From: Legionella_A sp963772805
GTDB taxonomy: Bacteria; Pseudomonadota; Gammaproteobacteria; Legionellales; Legionellaceae
Length of the DNA stretch: 64,000 nt
Direction of reading: 5' to 3'
Assembly: GCA_963772805.1 (NCBI GenBank)
Contig: CAVYYU010000008.1
Location: 186,001 to 250,000 of the forward strand
The translations under genes and the position numbers were made by a program. Shown here piece by piece: positions 53,131-62,284 of the stretch (position 1 is the first letter of the stretch; the number at the start of each line of letters is the position of its first letter). Under the pieces are notes generated by a model. It made no database searches. It was not told where the DNA came from and saw only the letters and a program-made list of their open reading frames with translations.

Positions 53131-53568
53131 ATGAAAATATGCCTAAAAACCCAAGCTAGGAACGCTGGAACACAGCACGTTGTTGTCAATTTACAAGAAC
53201 GATTGCCGAAACATCTTCACTTATCGTGCGAGTTAACTTGTAACTTTCAGGTTGACCCTGGTGATAAATATTACTTGTTAACGATGACCGTGAGCGGTGT
53301 ACTGAACATTATTTGCCAACGTTGTTTAGGCATATTTCAGCATAATTACAAAAATACGAGTAAACTCGCGGTTTGTGCAGATGATGCTATCGCTGAAAAC
53401 TTGATGGAGTGGTACGAATGCGTCGTCGCAAGTGATGACCAAATTGATTTGATTGATATTTTAACGGATGATCTATACTTGTTCACCCCGGAAAAACACT
53501 TGGATTTGACTGACTGCGATAGCGAGATTAGTCGATTAATTTGCGAGCAAGATGAGCTGATCACATAA
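53131..53568 (+). CDS. yceD: YceD family (DUF177) 23S rRNA accumulation protein
   Basis: Needed for normal 23S rRNA levels; always upstream of rpmF. 145 residues. The zinc-knuckle-like core appears as GVLNIICQRCLGIFQHNY. The acidic C-terminal region DQIDLIDILTDDLYLFTPEKH fits the family's conserved IDLxxLLxEExLLxLP block. Sequence is divergent, but position directly before rpmF and length make the call secure. Confidence 0.85.
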   Translation: MKICLKTQARNAGTQHVVVNLQERLPKHLHLSCELTCNFQVDPGDKYYLLTMTVSGVLNIICQRCLGIFQHNYKNTSKLAVCADDAIAENLMEWYECVVASDDQIDLIDILTDDLYLFTPEKHLDLTDCDSEISRLICEQDELIT

Positions 53569-53651
53569 TTTCTGTCGACAATACTTGGATTGCAAGCAAA
53601 AACTCGGTAATATTCCGGCCTTATGAAAGCAAATTGTTTAGGAGTAATACA

Positions 53652-53843
53652 ATGGCAGTACAGCAAAATAAAAAATCACGTTCCAAACGTGATATGAGAC
53701 GTTCTCATGACGCATTAACCAAGCCAACACTTTCAGTTGATGCAACGACTGGTGAAACTCACCTGCGCCACCACATGACGCCAGATGGCTACTATCGTGG
53801 TCGTAAGATTGTTGAAACTGATAACGTCTACGAACAAGAGTAA
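53652..53843 (+). CDS. rpmF: 50S ribosomal protein bL32
   Basis: Small ribosomal protein of 63 residues: MAVQQNKKSRSKRDMRRSHD, then LSVDATTGETHLRHHMTPDGYYRGRKI. ATG 53652 follows AGGAGT. The Cys zinc ligands found in some bL32 are absent, the zinc-free form. It is the second gene of the fab cluster. Confidence 0.97.
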   Translation: MAVQQNKKSRSKRDMRRSHDALTKPTLSVDATTGETHLRHHMTPDGYYRGRKIVETDNVYEQE

Positions 53844-53848
53844 AATAC

Positions 53849-54877
53849 TTGAACGATATTACCATTGCCATTGATGCGATGGGAGGGGATCATGGCTTAG
53901 ACGTTGTGATACCCGCCTGTCTGCGCGCTGTGCGGAATAATCCTAATTTGAAGCTTTTGCTGGTTGGTGATCAAAATCAGATCAGTCAACGGCTAAAAAA
54001 ACAGGGTTCTTTTCCGGTCAATAAAATATCGGTGGTGCATGCCTCCGAGGTGGTTGCCATGGATGAGTTGCCGTCGCATGCGATGCGCAACAAGAAAGAT
54101 TCATCGATGCGCGTTGCCATTAATTTGGTAAAAGAGGGGCAAGCTCAAGCATGCGTTAGCGCAGGCAATACGGGTGCCCTAATGGCAATTGCGCGTTTTG
54201 TTCTTAAAACAATGCCAGGAATTGACAGACCAGCAATTATTGCAGAATTGCCTACGATGAAAGGTAAAACTCGCGTACTTGACTTAGGTGCCAACGTCGA
54301 TTCTTGCGCTGAGCATCTGTTTCAATTTGCGGTTATGGGTTCTGCATTAATTCAAGCACTGGATCATAAGTCCAGACCCAGGATTGGATTGCTCAATATT
54401 GGCGTTGAAGAGATCAAGGGTAATGATCAGGTAAAACGTACTGCGCACATGCTTGCTGAATGCGAGCTCATGAATTATGTCGGCTATGTCGAGGGTGATC
54501 ATTTTTACTCTGGCGATGTTGATTTGGTTGTTTGCGATGGTTTTGTGGGTAATAGTGCATTAAAAGCAAGCGAAGGCTTGGCTAAATTGATGCTGACTAC
54601 ATTAAAAAATTCATTTAAACGCAACTGGTTGACGAAACTGGCTGGGATTATTGCACTCCCGGTATTAAATCATATGAAACAAAGCATGGATCCTGCCAGG
54701 TATAATGGCGCGACCTTGTTGGGTTTGAATGGTATAGTCGTTAAAAGTCACGGCGGCGCTAGTGCAACAGCTTTTCAATTTGCAATTGAGCAGGCGGTAC
54801 TACAAGTTAAAAATAATGTAGTTGATTTGGTTCGTGACCAAATTACTAGCTTTATCAATCAAGGTTTGTTGCTATGA
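53849..54877 (+). CDS. plsX: Phosphate acyltransferase PlsX
   Basis: Makes acyl-phosphate from acyl-ACP for phospholipid synthesis. 342 residues with TTG start 53849, 5 bp after rpmF. Motifs: ITIAIDAMGGDHGLDVVIPA, MRNKKDSSMRVAINLVKEG, CVSAGNTGALMAIARFVLK, GLLNIGVEEIKGND, VVCDGFVGNSALKASEG, and VVKSHGGASATAF. It overlaps fabH by 4 bases. Confidence 0.96.
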   Translation: MNDITIAIDAMGGDHGLDVVIPACLRAVRNNPNLKLLLVGDQNQISQRLKKQGSFPVNKISVVHASEVVAMDELPSHAMRNKKDSSMRVAINLVKEGQAQACVSAGNTGALMAIARFVLKTMPGIDRPAIIAELPTMKGKTRVLDLGANVDSCAEHLFQFAVMGSALIQALDHKSRPRIGLLNIGVEEIKGNDQVKRTAHMLAECELMNYVGYVEGDHFYSGDVDLVVCDGFVGNSALKASEGLAKLMLTTLKNSFKRNWLTKLAGIIALPVLNHMKQSMDPARYNGATLLGLNGIVVKSHGGASATAFQFAIEQAVLQVKNNVVDLVRDQITSFINQGLLL

Positions 54878-55827
54878 AAAATGCAATTATTAGCGGAACT
54901 GGAAGTTACTTACCTGAGCGCCAACTGACCAACACCGAGTTGGAAACCATGTTAGATACCAGTCACGAATGGATTTATTCGCGTTCTGGCATCAGCAGTA
55001 GACGAATTGTTTCTGACCATGAAACCACGTCATTTATGGCGGGTGAGGCAGCTAAAAAAGCATTGGAATCGTCGGAAATAGACGCAGAAGAAATCGATCT
55101 GATTTTGGTTGCTACCTGTACGCCAGATTATTTTTTCCCCAGCATGGCGTGCCATGTACAAAAAGCACTTAATATTTCTCGCCCAATTCCGGCATTTGAT
55201 ATCGCTGCAGCCTGCAGCGGATTTGTGTATGCCATGGATATCGCCAAGCAGTATATCGCTACCGGTGCAGCTAGGCATGTTCTGGTAATTGGCAGTGAAA
55301 GTATGTCGCGCGGTTTGGATTGGACTGATCGAGCAACTTGTGTACTGTTTGGCGATGGCGCGGGTGCTGCAGTCTTAAGCCCTAGTGATAAGCCTGGAAT
55401 CATGGGCAGTGTGTTGCATTCGTCTTTTGATCAAGAAAAACTATTAAGTTTCGCTACTCATACCCAAGAAGGCGAAAGACCCTTGATCGGTATGCGGGGT
55501 AATGAGGTTTTTAAACTTGCAGTTAATATTATGGGTGACATTGTCGATGAGGTGCTTGCTACCTGTAATTTGCAGAAATCAGATATAGACTGGCTAGTTC
55601 CTCATCAAGCGAATATTCGTATTATCCAAGCCATCGCCAAAAAATTGTCATTACCTATGTCACAAGTTATTGTGACCATCGAACATCAAGGCAACACGTC
55701 AGCCGCATCTATTCCTTTAGCGCTCGACCTTTCCATACGCGAAAAACGTATCAAGCGAGGCGATTTATTATTACTGGAATCATTTGGTGGTGGTATGACT
55801 TGGGGTGCCATGGTTATCCGTTACTAA
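54874..55827 (+). CDS. fabH: 3-oxoacyl-ACP synthase III FabH
   Basis: Condenses acetyl-CoA with malonyl-ACP to start fatty-acid synthesis. 317 residues. Catalytic Cys114 in DIAAACSGFVYAMD, His in WLVPHQANIRIIQ, Asn in EHQGNTSAASIPLALD. The start MKNAIISGTGSYLPERQLTN and end LLLESFGGGMTWGAMVIRY match E. coli FabH in length and position. Confidence 0.97.
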   Translation: MKNAIISGTGSYLPERQLTNTELETMLDTSHEWIYSRSGISSRRIVSDHETTSFMAGEAAKKALESSEIDAEEIDLILVATCTPDYFFPSMACHVQKALNISRPIPAFDIAAACSGFVYAMDIAKQYIATGAARHVLVIGSESMSRGLDWTDRATCVLFGDGAGAAVLSPSDKPGIMGSVLHSSFDQEKLLSFATHTQEGERPLIGMRGNEVFKLAVNIMGDIVDEVLATCNLQKSDIDWLVPHQANIRIIQAIAKKLSLPMSQVIVTIEHQGNTSAASIPLALDLSIREKRIKRGDLLLLESFGGGMTWGAMVIRY

Positions 55828-55855
55828 AATTGGTTTATCAGAGGATACAAAAGCT

Positions 55856-56803
55856 ATGTCAACTACAGCATTTGTTTTTCCAGGGCAGGGATCTCAAGAT
55901 ATTGGGATGCTAAATGAACTTGCAAGCAAGTACCCCCTAATTAATGAGTTATTTTCCAATGTCTCTGAACGGTTGGGATATGATGTCTGGCATTTGGTTC
56001 AATATGGGCCTGAAGCTAAATTAAATCAAACAGAATATACCCAGGTTGCGATGTTGACCGCCGATGTTGCGGTATATAAAGTATTACAGCAACGTGGCAG
56101 TATTCCTGCAAAAATTATGGCCGGACATAGTCTTGGCGAATATGCAGCACTGGTTTGTGCAGGCGCTATAAGTCTACAAGATGCGGCATCATTGGTTGCT
56201 AAACGTGGGCAGCTTATGCAAGAAACAGTTCCCTTGGGCGAGGGCGCAATGGCGGCTATAGTTGGCTTGACTGATGAGCAGGTTCAAGAAATCTGTATGC
56301 AGGCCAGCAACCAGATGTATCAGGTTTCTCCGGCAAACTACAATGCGATTGGACAAGTGGTTATCGCGGGTCATACACAGGCTGTTGAAAAAGCAATTAC
56401 AATCGCTGATGAGAATGGTGCGCGGTTGGCAACAGTAATCCCGGTTAGCGTGCCTTGTCATTGTCCGTTACTCACCAGGGCGGCGGAATTATTTGCAGAA
56501 AGCCTGCAGAAAACAGAATTTAAGGTACCCGCTGTGCCGGTTATTAGTAATGTTGATCTTAGTATTTATCAATCGGCCGCGCAGATACGAACGTTATTGA
56601 AAGAACAGCTCTATCGGCCTGTGCGTTGGGTAGAGACAATTCAGCTGTTCAAACAGAAAGGTGTTGAGGTTATTGTTGAGTGTGGTCCAGGTAAAGTCTT
56701 AAACGGATTGATTAGACGCATCGATAAATCGTTGCAGACAATTAGCGTTAGTGATCAAGCAACATTGGATCAGGCATTAACAACATTGATCGCATTAAGT
56801 TAG
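55856..56803 (+). CDS. fabD: Malonyl-CoA:ACP transacylase FabD
   Basis: Loads malonyl groups onto ACP. 315 residues from ATG 55856 (MSTTAFVFPGQGSQDIGMLN), with AGAGGAT upstream; an earlier in-frame ATG at 55805 lies inside fabH and is unlikely. Nucleophile Ser92 in MAGHSLGEYAALV, Arg in LVAKRGQLMQE, His in VSVPCHCPLL (usually SxPxHS), and GPGKVLNGLIRRI near the end. Confidence 0.96.
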   Translation: MSTTAFVFPGQGSQDIGMLNELASKYPLINELFSNVSERLGYDVWHLVQYGPEAKLNQTEYTQVAMLTADVAVYKVLQQRGSIPAKIMAGHSLGEYAALVCAGAISLQDAASLVAKRGQLMQETVPLGEGAMAAIVGLTDEQVQEICMQASNQMYQVSPANYNAIGQVVIAGHTQAVEKAITIADENGARLATVIPVSVPCHCPLLTRAAELFAESLQKTEFKVPAVPVISNVDLSIYQSAAQIRTLLKEQLYRPVRWVETIQLFKQKGVEVIVECGPGKVLNGLIRRIDKSLQTISVSDQATLDQALTTLIALS

Positions 56804-56816
56804 AGGATTTGAAACA

Positions 56817-57563
56817 ATGACTGATTTACAAGGTAAAGTAGCGCTTGTGACAGGCGCGAGTCGTGGTATTGGCAAAGCGATAGCGCATAAGCTGGCACAA
56901 AAGGGTGCTTATGTTATTGGTACAGCCACAACTGAACCGGGGGCCGCTGCAATTACCGCGATGTTTCAGCAAGACAACTTAGCTGGTCAGGGTTTAGTGC
57001 TCGACGTAACCAGCAAAGATAGTGTTGAAGGTTTGATGTCCCGATTGGCCGATCAAGATAAAGTGCCATCCATATTAGTTAACAATGCAGGTATTACTTG
57101 TGATAATTTGATGTTACGTATGGACGATGAAGAATGGTACCGTGTTATTGAAACTAATTTGAACTCTGTATTTCGTTTGAGTAAAGCCTGCCTTAAATCA
57201 ATGATGCGTGCGCGTTGGGGACGTATTATTACCGTGGGTTCTGTGGTGGGATCCAGTGGTAACGCAGGTCAAGCAAATTATACGGCGGCTAAGGCGGGTG
57301 TCATAGGTTTTTCCAAGTCGCTGGGGCAAGAAATTGGCAGCCGCGGTGTTACCGTGAACGTGGTTGCACCAGGATTTATCGATACCGATATGACCGCTGC
57401 CTTGCCTGATTTTGTAAAAGAGGAACTGCTAAAACGAATTCCTATGAAACGGCTAGGTAAAGCCGAGGACATTGCCGAGACAGTTGCTTTTCTTGCTTCT
57501 GATTCTGCAAATTACATTACGGGTGAAACCATTCATGTGAATGGTGGTATGTATATGAATTAA
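56817..57563 (+). CDS. fabG: 3-oxoacyl-ACP reductase FabG
   Basis: NADPH-dependent ketoreduction step of fatty-acid elongation. 248 residues, short-chain dehydrogenase fold. Cofactor motif VTGASRGIGKAIA, NNAGITCDNLMLRM, catalytic SVVGSSGNAGQANYTAAKAG (Ser, Tyr, Lys), and C-terminal NYITGETIHVNGGMYMN. It starts 13 bp after fabD. Confidence 0.97.
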   Translation: MTDLQGKVALVTGASRGIGKAIAHKLAQKGAYVIGTATTEPGAAAITAMFQQDNLAGQGLVLDVTSKDSVEGLMSRLADQDKVPSILVNNAGITCDNLMLRMDDEEWYRVIETNLNSVFRLSKACLKSMMRARWGRIITVGSVVGSSGNAGQANYTAAKAGVIGFSKSLGQEIGSRGVTVNVVAPGFIDTDMTAALPDFVKEELLKRIPMKRLGKAEDIAETVAFLASDSANYITGETIHVNGGMYMN

Positions 57564-57607
57564 CGATTAAATTAGGTGCGCAGGCTTAAAGTAACTTGCG
57601 TTATCTT

Positions 57608-57613
57608 TATAAT
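57608..57613 (+). promoter_or_regulatory. Possible internal promoter -10 box before acpP
   Basis: TATAAT 59 bp upstream of the acpP start, in the 103-bp fabG-acpP gap. A poor -35 (CTTAAA at 57585-57590) is 17 bases away. Separate strong expression of acpP is usual in gammaproteobacteria. Confidence 0.45.
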
Positions 57614-57666
57614 CGAATAAACTAGCCAACAACTTTTTTTTATAACCGCAAGAGGACATACAAGTT

Positions 57667-57915
57667 ATGAGTACAATAGAAGATCGAGTTCGTAAGATTG
57701 TTATAGAGCAATTAGGTGTTAAAGCAGATGAATTAAAAAACAACGCTTCATTTGTTGATGACTTAGGCGCTGATTCTCTAGACACTGTTGAGCTAGTAAT
57801 GGCATTGGAAGAAGAGTTTGAGACTGAAATCCCAGATGAAAAGGCTGAAAAAATTACTACAATTCAAGAAGCGATTGATTATATTCAAGCGAATCTGGAT
57901 AAAGAACAAGCTTAG
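57667..57915 (+). CDS. acpP: Acyl carrier protein AcpP
   Basis: Carries growing acyl chains on a phosphopantetheine arm attached to Ser37 in DDLGADSLDTVELVMALEEE. 82 residues, acidic (FETEIPDEKAEKITTIQEA). The loading enzyme is probably the Sfp-type transferase at 32762 unless an AcpS exists elsewhere. Confidence 0.98.
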   Translation: MSTIEDRVRKIVIEQLGVKADELKNNASFVDDLGADSLDTVELVMALEEEFETEIPDEKAEKITTIQEAIDYIQANLDKEQA

Positions 57916-57932
57916 TGTTGAGGAGTTTTTCA

Positions 57933-59177
57933 TTGAATAAGCGGCGTGTAGTGGTAACTGGCATGGGTATGTTAACTCCTGTCGGTTCAAATGTAGAAGA
58001 ATCCTGGCAAAATGTTCTGGCAGGAGTAAGTGGTGTCAGCGTAGTAGAAGACTTTGATACCACCGAGTACTCAACCAAAATCTGGGCCAAGGTAAAAAAC
58101 TTTAACGTTGAAGACCATATACCGCTCAAAGAAGCGCGAAAAATGGATTTGTTCACCCAATACGGTATGGTTGCCGCCGATGAAGCATTGGCGGATGCGA
58201 ACCTCACCATTGATGATGAACTTTCTTTTCGTGCAGGCGTCGCCGTTGGTGCTGGTATTGGTGGTATTGCCACGATTACCAATAACCAGGGAAGACTCCT
58301 CAACGGCGGACCACGCAAAGTGTCGCCTTTTTTTATTCCTGCAGGCATTATCAATATGGTTGCAGGTCAAATCTCGATTAAACACCGTTTAAGAGGCCCT
58401 AATATTTCCGTTGTGACAGCTTGTTCAACAGGTACTCATAATATTGGTTTGGCCGGACGGATGATCGCTTATGGCGATGCGGATGTGATGGTCTGCGGTG
58501 GCTCAGAAATGACTACTACACCATTATGCCTAGCTGGATTCTCTGCAGTTCGTTCTTTGTCAAAACGTAATGATGAACCTGAAAAAGCATCTCGACCCTG
58601 GGATAAAGACAGGGACGGTTTTGTGATGGGCGAAGGTGCCGGTATTCTAGTTCTCGAGGAATATGAGCACGCGAAAGCCCGCGGAGCTAAAATCTATGCT
58701 GAATTGGTAGGTTTTGGTATGTCTGCTGATGCCTATCATATTACTGCACCAGATGAAGATGCGGATGGCGCGGCACGCGGCATAGCAGCGGCAGTGAAAG
58801 ATGCTGGCGTGAGTGTAGATAAAATTAATTATATTAACGCCCATGGCACCTCCACTTATCTAAATGATTTGAATGAAACCAAAGCAATCAAGCGCGTATT
58901 TCAAGATCATGCCTACAAACTTGCTGTTAGTTCCACAAAGTCAATGACCGGACATTTGCTGGGTGCTGCAGGTGCTGTTGAGGCAATTTTTTGTATTTTG
59001 GCTATCCGCGATCAAATAGCGCCACCAACAATTAACCTTGATAATCCTGATGAAGGATTTGACCTAAATTATGTAGCTCACAAACCACAAAAAATGCGTA
59101 TTGAGTATGCATTGAGTAACTCATTGGGGTTTGGCGGCACGAATGGCAGTTTGTTGTTTAAAGAAATAAAGTCATAG
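57933..59177 (+). CDS. fabF: 3-oxoacyl-ACP synthase II FabF
   Basis: Condensing enzyme of fatty-acid elongation. 414 residues from TTG 57933, chosen because GAGGAG lies 7 bases before it and the product has normal FabF length; GTG 57915 overlaps the acpP stop. Catalytic Cys164 in VVTACSTGTHNIGLA, His in NAHGTSTYLNDL and STKSMTGHLLGAAGA. The C-terminal NSLGFGGTNGSLLF is typical. Confidence 0.97.
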   Translation: MNKRRVVVTGMGMLTPVGSNVEESWQNVLAGVSGVSVVEDFDTTEYSTKIWAKVKNFNVEDHIPLKEARKMDLFTQYGMVAADEALADANLTIDDELSFRAGVAVGAGIGGIATITNNQGRLLNGGPRKVSPFFIPAGIINMVAGQISIKHRLRGPNISVVTACSTGTHNIGLAGRMIAYGDADVMVCGGSEMTTTPLCLAGFSAVRSLSKRNDEPEKASRPWDKDRDGFVMGEGAGILVLEEYEHAKARGAKIYAELVGFGMSADAYHITAPDEDADGAARGIAAAVKDAGVSVDKINYINAHGTSTYLNDLNETKAIKRVFQDHAYKLAVSSTKSMTGHLLGAAGAVEAIFCILAIRDQIAPPTINLDNPDEGFDLNYVAHKPQKMRIEYALSNSLGFGGTNGSLLFKEIKS

Positions 59178-59395
59178 ATAGGGTACGAAGTTTACTGTCA
59201 TAAACGCAGTATAATTCTACAGTACCCGGCGCATAGGCACAGTTATGGTTAGGATACACTTCTCTCACGAATGGGGATGTGTGTTCTTACTGTGAATTTA
59301 TTCTTATGTGTACAACAGCGAAAGCCTCATTTCCTCTGGCTTAATAGCGTGCTATTGAGAGATTTTACAACATTCTGCTTGTCTGAGAGGTATTG

Positions 59396-60394
59396 ATGAA
59401 ACATCGCTGGCTAAAATTTATTGCTATTTGTTGTGCGACAATGCTTACTATTGCTATTGTAATTTTGGGTGTAAATCTATATCAATTGTTTTATCAGCCG
59501 ATGCTGGCTTCTCACAGGCAACCCGTTATTATCCAATTAGATAAATCTACAACTGCCACGTCATTCGTGCGTACTCTTAAGGCTCAGGGTTTTATCAAAA
59601 ATAATCGTTTCTTCCTCCTCCTGATTCGTCTACAAGGACTATCGTCGCACTTAAAAGCCGGTATTTATCAAGTTTCACCAGGTGAGTCTGCGCAGCAGTT
59701 TCTAGCGCGCGTCATTGCAGGTGATGTATTAAAAGGAACTTTTCGTATTATCGAAGGTACAACCCAATACCAAGTTAGCGCTAATCTTCAGCACGCCGCA
59801 TATCTCACCTACAGCGCTGCTGATTGGCAATCTATCCAGGATTCTTTCCCCAATGCCGAAGGGTTGCTGCTAGCTGATACGTATCATTACGATGCGGGTA
59901 GTACTAGCCGTGATTTATTGCTACACGCCCATGCTAAACTGAACGAGTACCTGCAACAAAGTTGGGATAGTCGAACAACAGGATTGCCTTACAAATCTCC
60001 ATATGAGTTATTAATTACCGCCTCGATCATTGAAAAAGAAGCCTCACAGCAAGCTGAGAAACGATTGATTGCCGGTGTTGTTGTTAATCGATTACGGGCA
60101 AAAATGCCACTACAAATGGATCCGACCGTTATTTACGCTCTGGGTGGACACTATACTGGAAAATTATCACATACAGACATGCTGGTTGATTCACCTTATA
60201 ATTCATATCATCATCGTGGTTTGCCACCAACACCAATTGCAATGGTTGGCAAGGATGCAATTGATGCCGCAGCGCATCCGTTGCTGACTGATTATTTGTA
60301 TTTTGTAGCAAAAGGCGATGGCAGCCATCATTTTTCATTAACCTACGAACAGCAAAAACAGGCGATTGATCGCTATCTTAAAAAGGGCAGATGA
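59396..60394 (+). CDS. mltG: Endolytic murein transglycosylase MltG (YceG)
   Basis: Inner-membrane lytic transglycosylase that cleaves nascent glycan strands. 332 residues: membrane anchor (FIAICCATMLTIAIVILGVNLY), LysM-like segment, then the YceG domain with catalytic Glu in LLITASIIEKEASQ, LQMDPTVIYALGG, SPYNSYHHRGLPPTPIAM and DYLYFVAKGDGSHHFSLTY. ATG 59396 follows GAGAGG by 5 bases. The pabC gene often found before mltG is absent; a 218-bp gap with a TATAAT at 59210 stands there instead. It overlaps tmk. Confidence 0.95.
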   Translation: MKHRWLKFIAICCATMLTIAIVILGVNLYQLFYQPMLASHRQPVIIQLDKSTTATSFVRTLKAQGFIKNNRFFLLLIRLQGLSSHLKAGIYQVSPGESAQQFLARVIAGDVLKGTFRIIEGTTQYQVSANLQHAAYLTYSAADWQSIQDSFPNAEGLLLADTYHYDAGSTSRDLLLHAHAKLNEYLQQSWDSRTTGLPYKSPYELLITASIIEKEASQQAEKRLIAGVVVNRLRAKMPLQMDPTVIYALGGHYTGKLSHTDMLVDSPYNSYHHRGLPPTPIAMVGKDAIDAAAHPLLTDYLYFVAKGDGSHHFSLTYEQQKQAIDRYLKKGR

Positions 60395-61044
60395 TGTCAA
60401 AGAGAGGACGTTTCATTGTTGTAGAAGGGCTCGAAGGTGCGGGTAAATCAACAGCGCTTAACACCATCAAACGTTTTTTGACTGACCAGGGCGTCGATTT
60501 GGTTCTCACGCGCGAGCCTGGTGGTACGCGTGTCGGTGAAGAGGTAAGGCGGCTAATTAAAGAAATCGTGCCGGCTGAGTCACTTGATCCACGTGCAGAA
60601 TTACTTTTGTTCTATGCGGCGCGAGTGCAATTACTGGAGCAAATCGTCTATCCTGCATTAGAACAAGGATCGTGGGTTTTAGCTGATCGGTTTGAGCTGT
60701 CTACCTTTGCTTATCAAGGTGGAGGACGAAAGCTGGATGAACAAATGATTGCTCACTTGTCATCCTTCTGTCTGGGTAACTTCAAGCCCGATTTAACACT
60801 ATTTCTGGATATTACCCCGAAAAAAGGCTTGCAACGTGCGAGCAAACGCGGCACAACTGATCGTATCGAGCAAGAATCATTGTCTTTTTTTAACGATGTC
60901 TATAATAGCTATCATCATCATATTAAAACCATGAATAATGTTGTGGTGATTGATGCGAGCCAACCTATTGGTGTGGTCCGCAGTGCTATCCGTTTTTCCC
61001 TTCAAAATTATTTGACGAATCATGCAACCTCCTCAGTCGATTGA
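60391..61044 (+). CDS. tmk: Thymidylate kinase
   Basis: Phosphorylates dTMP to dTDP. 217 residues. P-loop VVEGLEGAGKSTAL, DRF motif LADRFELSTFAYQGGGR, TREPGGTRVGEEVR, and the LID region SKRGTTDRIEQES. ATGA overlap with mltG; its 3' end overlaps holB by 23 bases. ATG 60394 is an equivalent alternative start. Confidence 0.96.
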   Translation: MMSKRGRFIVVEGLEGAGKSTALNTIKRFLTDQGVDLVLTREPGGTRVGEEVRRLIKEIVPAESLDPRAELLLFYAARVQLLEQIVYPALEQGSWVLADRFELSTFAYQGGGRKLDEQMIAHLSSFCLGNFKPDLTLFLDITPKKGLQRASKRGTTDRIEQESLSFFNDVYNSYHHHIKTMNNVVVIDASQPIGVVRSAIRFSLQNYLTNHATSSVD

Positions 61045-61945
61045 TATATTGCCTGCACATGCGCTCATGTGGAGTCGCATGCAGCCATTGCTAAATAAGA
61101 AACGTGTTCCACAGGCATTGTTGTTTGTGGGGCCTCCCCACATGCGTGTTTTACAATTTGCCAATCGCTTGATGGCGGCGGTTATCTGTCAGGGTGTGAA
61201 CCCGCCTTGCGGGAATTGCAGTGCATGTCATTTGTTTACCCAAGGGCTTCATCCGGATATTGATTATGTAACCCAGGAAAAACAAGATTCTGCCATTAAA
61301 ATAGAGCAGATACGCACGTTGCAACAGAGCGTATATCAAACACCTAAACGAGGACAGCATCGTTTCATCCTCATAGCGGCAGCAGATAAAATGAATGTGT
61401 TTGCCGCGAACGCACTATTAAAGATACTGGAAGAACCTCCAGCACATACCCTGTTTATTTTGATAGCTGAACAAGTCAGCAGTTTACCCGCCACGATACT
61501 TAGCCGCTGTCAACATTATGTATTTGAGTCTAGCGATCCGGTTGATTACTTGCAGTTGGGTAAGCTTTATGCAAGTGATACAACACGCGCAGTTTTATTT
61601 AAACAAAGCGACACCATCATCGATTCGTTATGTGATTTAATCGACGAAAAAATCACTCCGTGCACTCTGGCGGCACAATGGTCTGTTTTTGCAGCAAACG
61701 ATTTATTATGGTTCCTATATCTTCTTAGTGCGCAAGTCATTCGTTATCAGCTTATTGGTTCCAGGAGTGACTTCTCGCAACAACTGCGGCGCTTGTCGCG
61801 ACTTATCCAGCCAGCCAGGCTATTTGTTCAGCTTGATGGCATCAATGCACTTATTCGAAAAATAAACCATAATATAAATACCAATCAAACGCTGGCACTG
61901 GAAAATCTATTGCTGGGCTATTTAAGAGATATTTATGGCTGTTAA
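61022..61945 (+). CDS. holB: DNA polymerase III delta' subunit HolB
   Basis: Clamp-loader subunit. 307 residues with a divergent AAA-like fold: QALLFVGPPHMRVLQFANRL, the zinc module CQGVNPPCGNCSACHLF, and FAANALLKILEEPPAHTLFILIAE with LPATILSRCQHY, all delta' hallmarks. It overlaps tmk and the following pilZ gene, tight operon packing. Confidence 0.92.
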   Translation: MQPPQSIDILPAHALMWSRMQPLLNKKRVPQALLFVGPPHMRVLQFANRLMAAVICQGVNPPCGNCSACHLFTQGLHPDIDYVTQEKQDSAIKIEQIRTLQQSVYQTPKRGQHRFILIAAADKMNVFAANALLKILEEPPAHTLFILIAEQVSSLPATILSRCQHYVFESSDPVDYLQLGKLYASDTTRAVLFKQSDTIIDSLCDLIDEKITPCTLAAQWSVFAANDLLWFLYLLSAQVIRYQLIGSRSDFSQQLRRLSRLIQPARLFVQLDGINALIRKINHNINTNQTLALENLLLGYLRDIYGC

Positions 61946-62279
61946 TGAGCTTCAAGCAATTAATTGCTCGTTTAAAACAGAAGAGCTGCTTTATCTTGCT
62001 TATATGCCATTTGTGAAAGGAGGAGGCTTATTTGTTCGCACTAAACAACTTCATCCATTAGGCAGTAATGTGACTTTAATCGTACAATTGTTGGATGAGC
62101 CTGAAACCTATACTGTGGATGGCAAAGTGGTTTGGATTACACCAAAGGGAGCGCAAGGCAATAAACCAAACGGTATTGGTGTGCAATTTTCTGGCGAAAA
62201 TAGCCGTAATCTTGTCAATAAGATAGAGACCTATTTGGCCGGTATGTTAAAATCGACGCAACCGACTGATACAATTTAG
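61935..62279 (+). CDS. PilZ-domain protein, type IV pilus assembly-like
   Basis: 114 residues, single PilZ domain of the type encoded between holB and tatD in Pseudomonas, Xanthomonas and Legionella, where it is needed for type IV pili. Visible: YMPFVKGGGLFVRTKQLHPLGSNVTLIV, VDGKVVWITPKGAQGNKPNGIGVQFSGEN. The RxxxR motif for c-di-GMP binding is absent, so it probably does not bind the messenger. Overlaps holB by 11 bases. Confidence 0.88.
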   Translation: MAVNELQAINCSFKTEELLYLAYMPFVKGGGLFVRTKQLHPLGSNVTLIVQLLDEPETYTVDGKVVWITPKGAQGNKPNGIGVQFSGENSRNLVNKIETYLAGMLKSTQPTDTI

Positions 62280-62284
62280 AGATT

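Noticed and set aside
57857..58385. Minus-strand frames opposite fabF
   Set aside because: Antisense shadows of the fabF gene.
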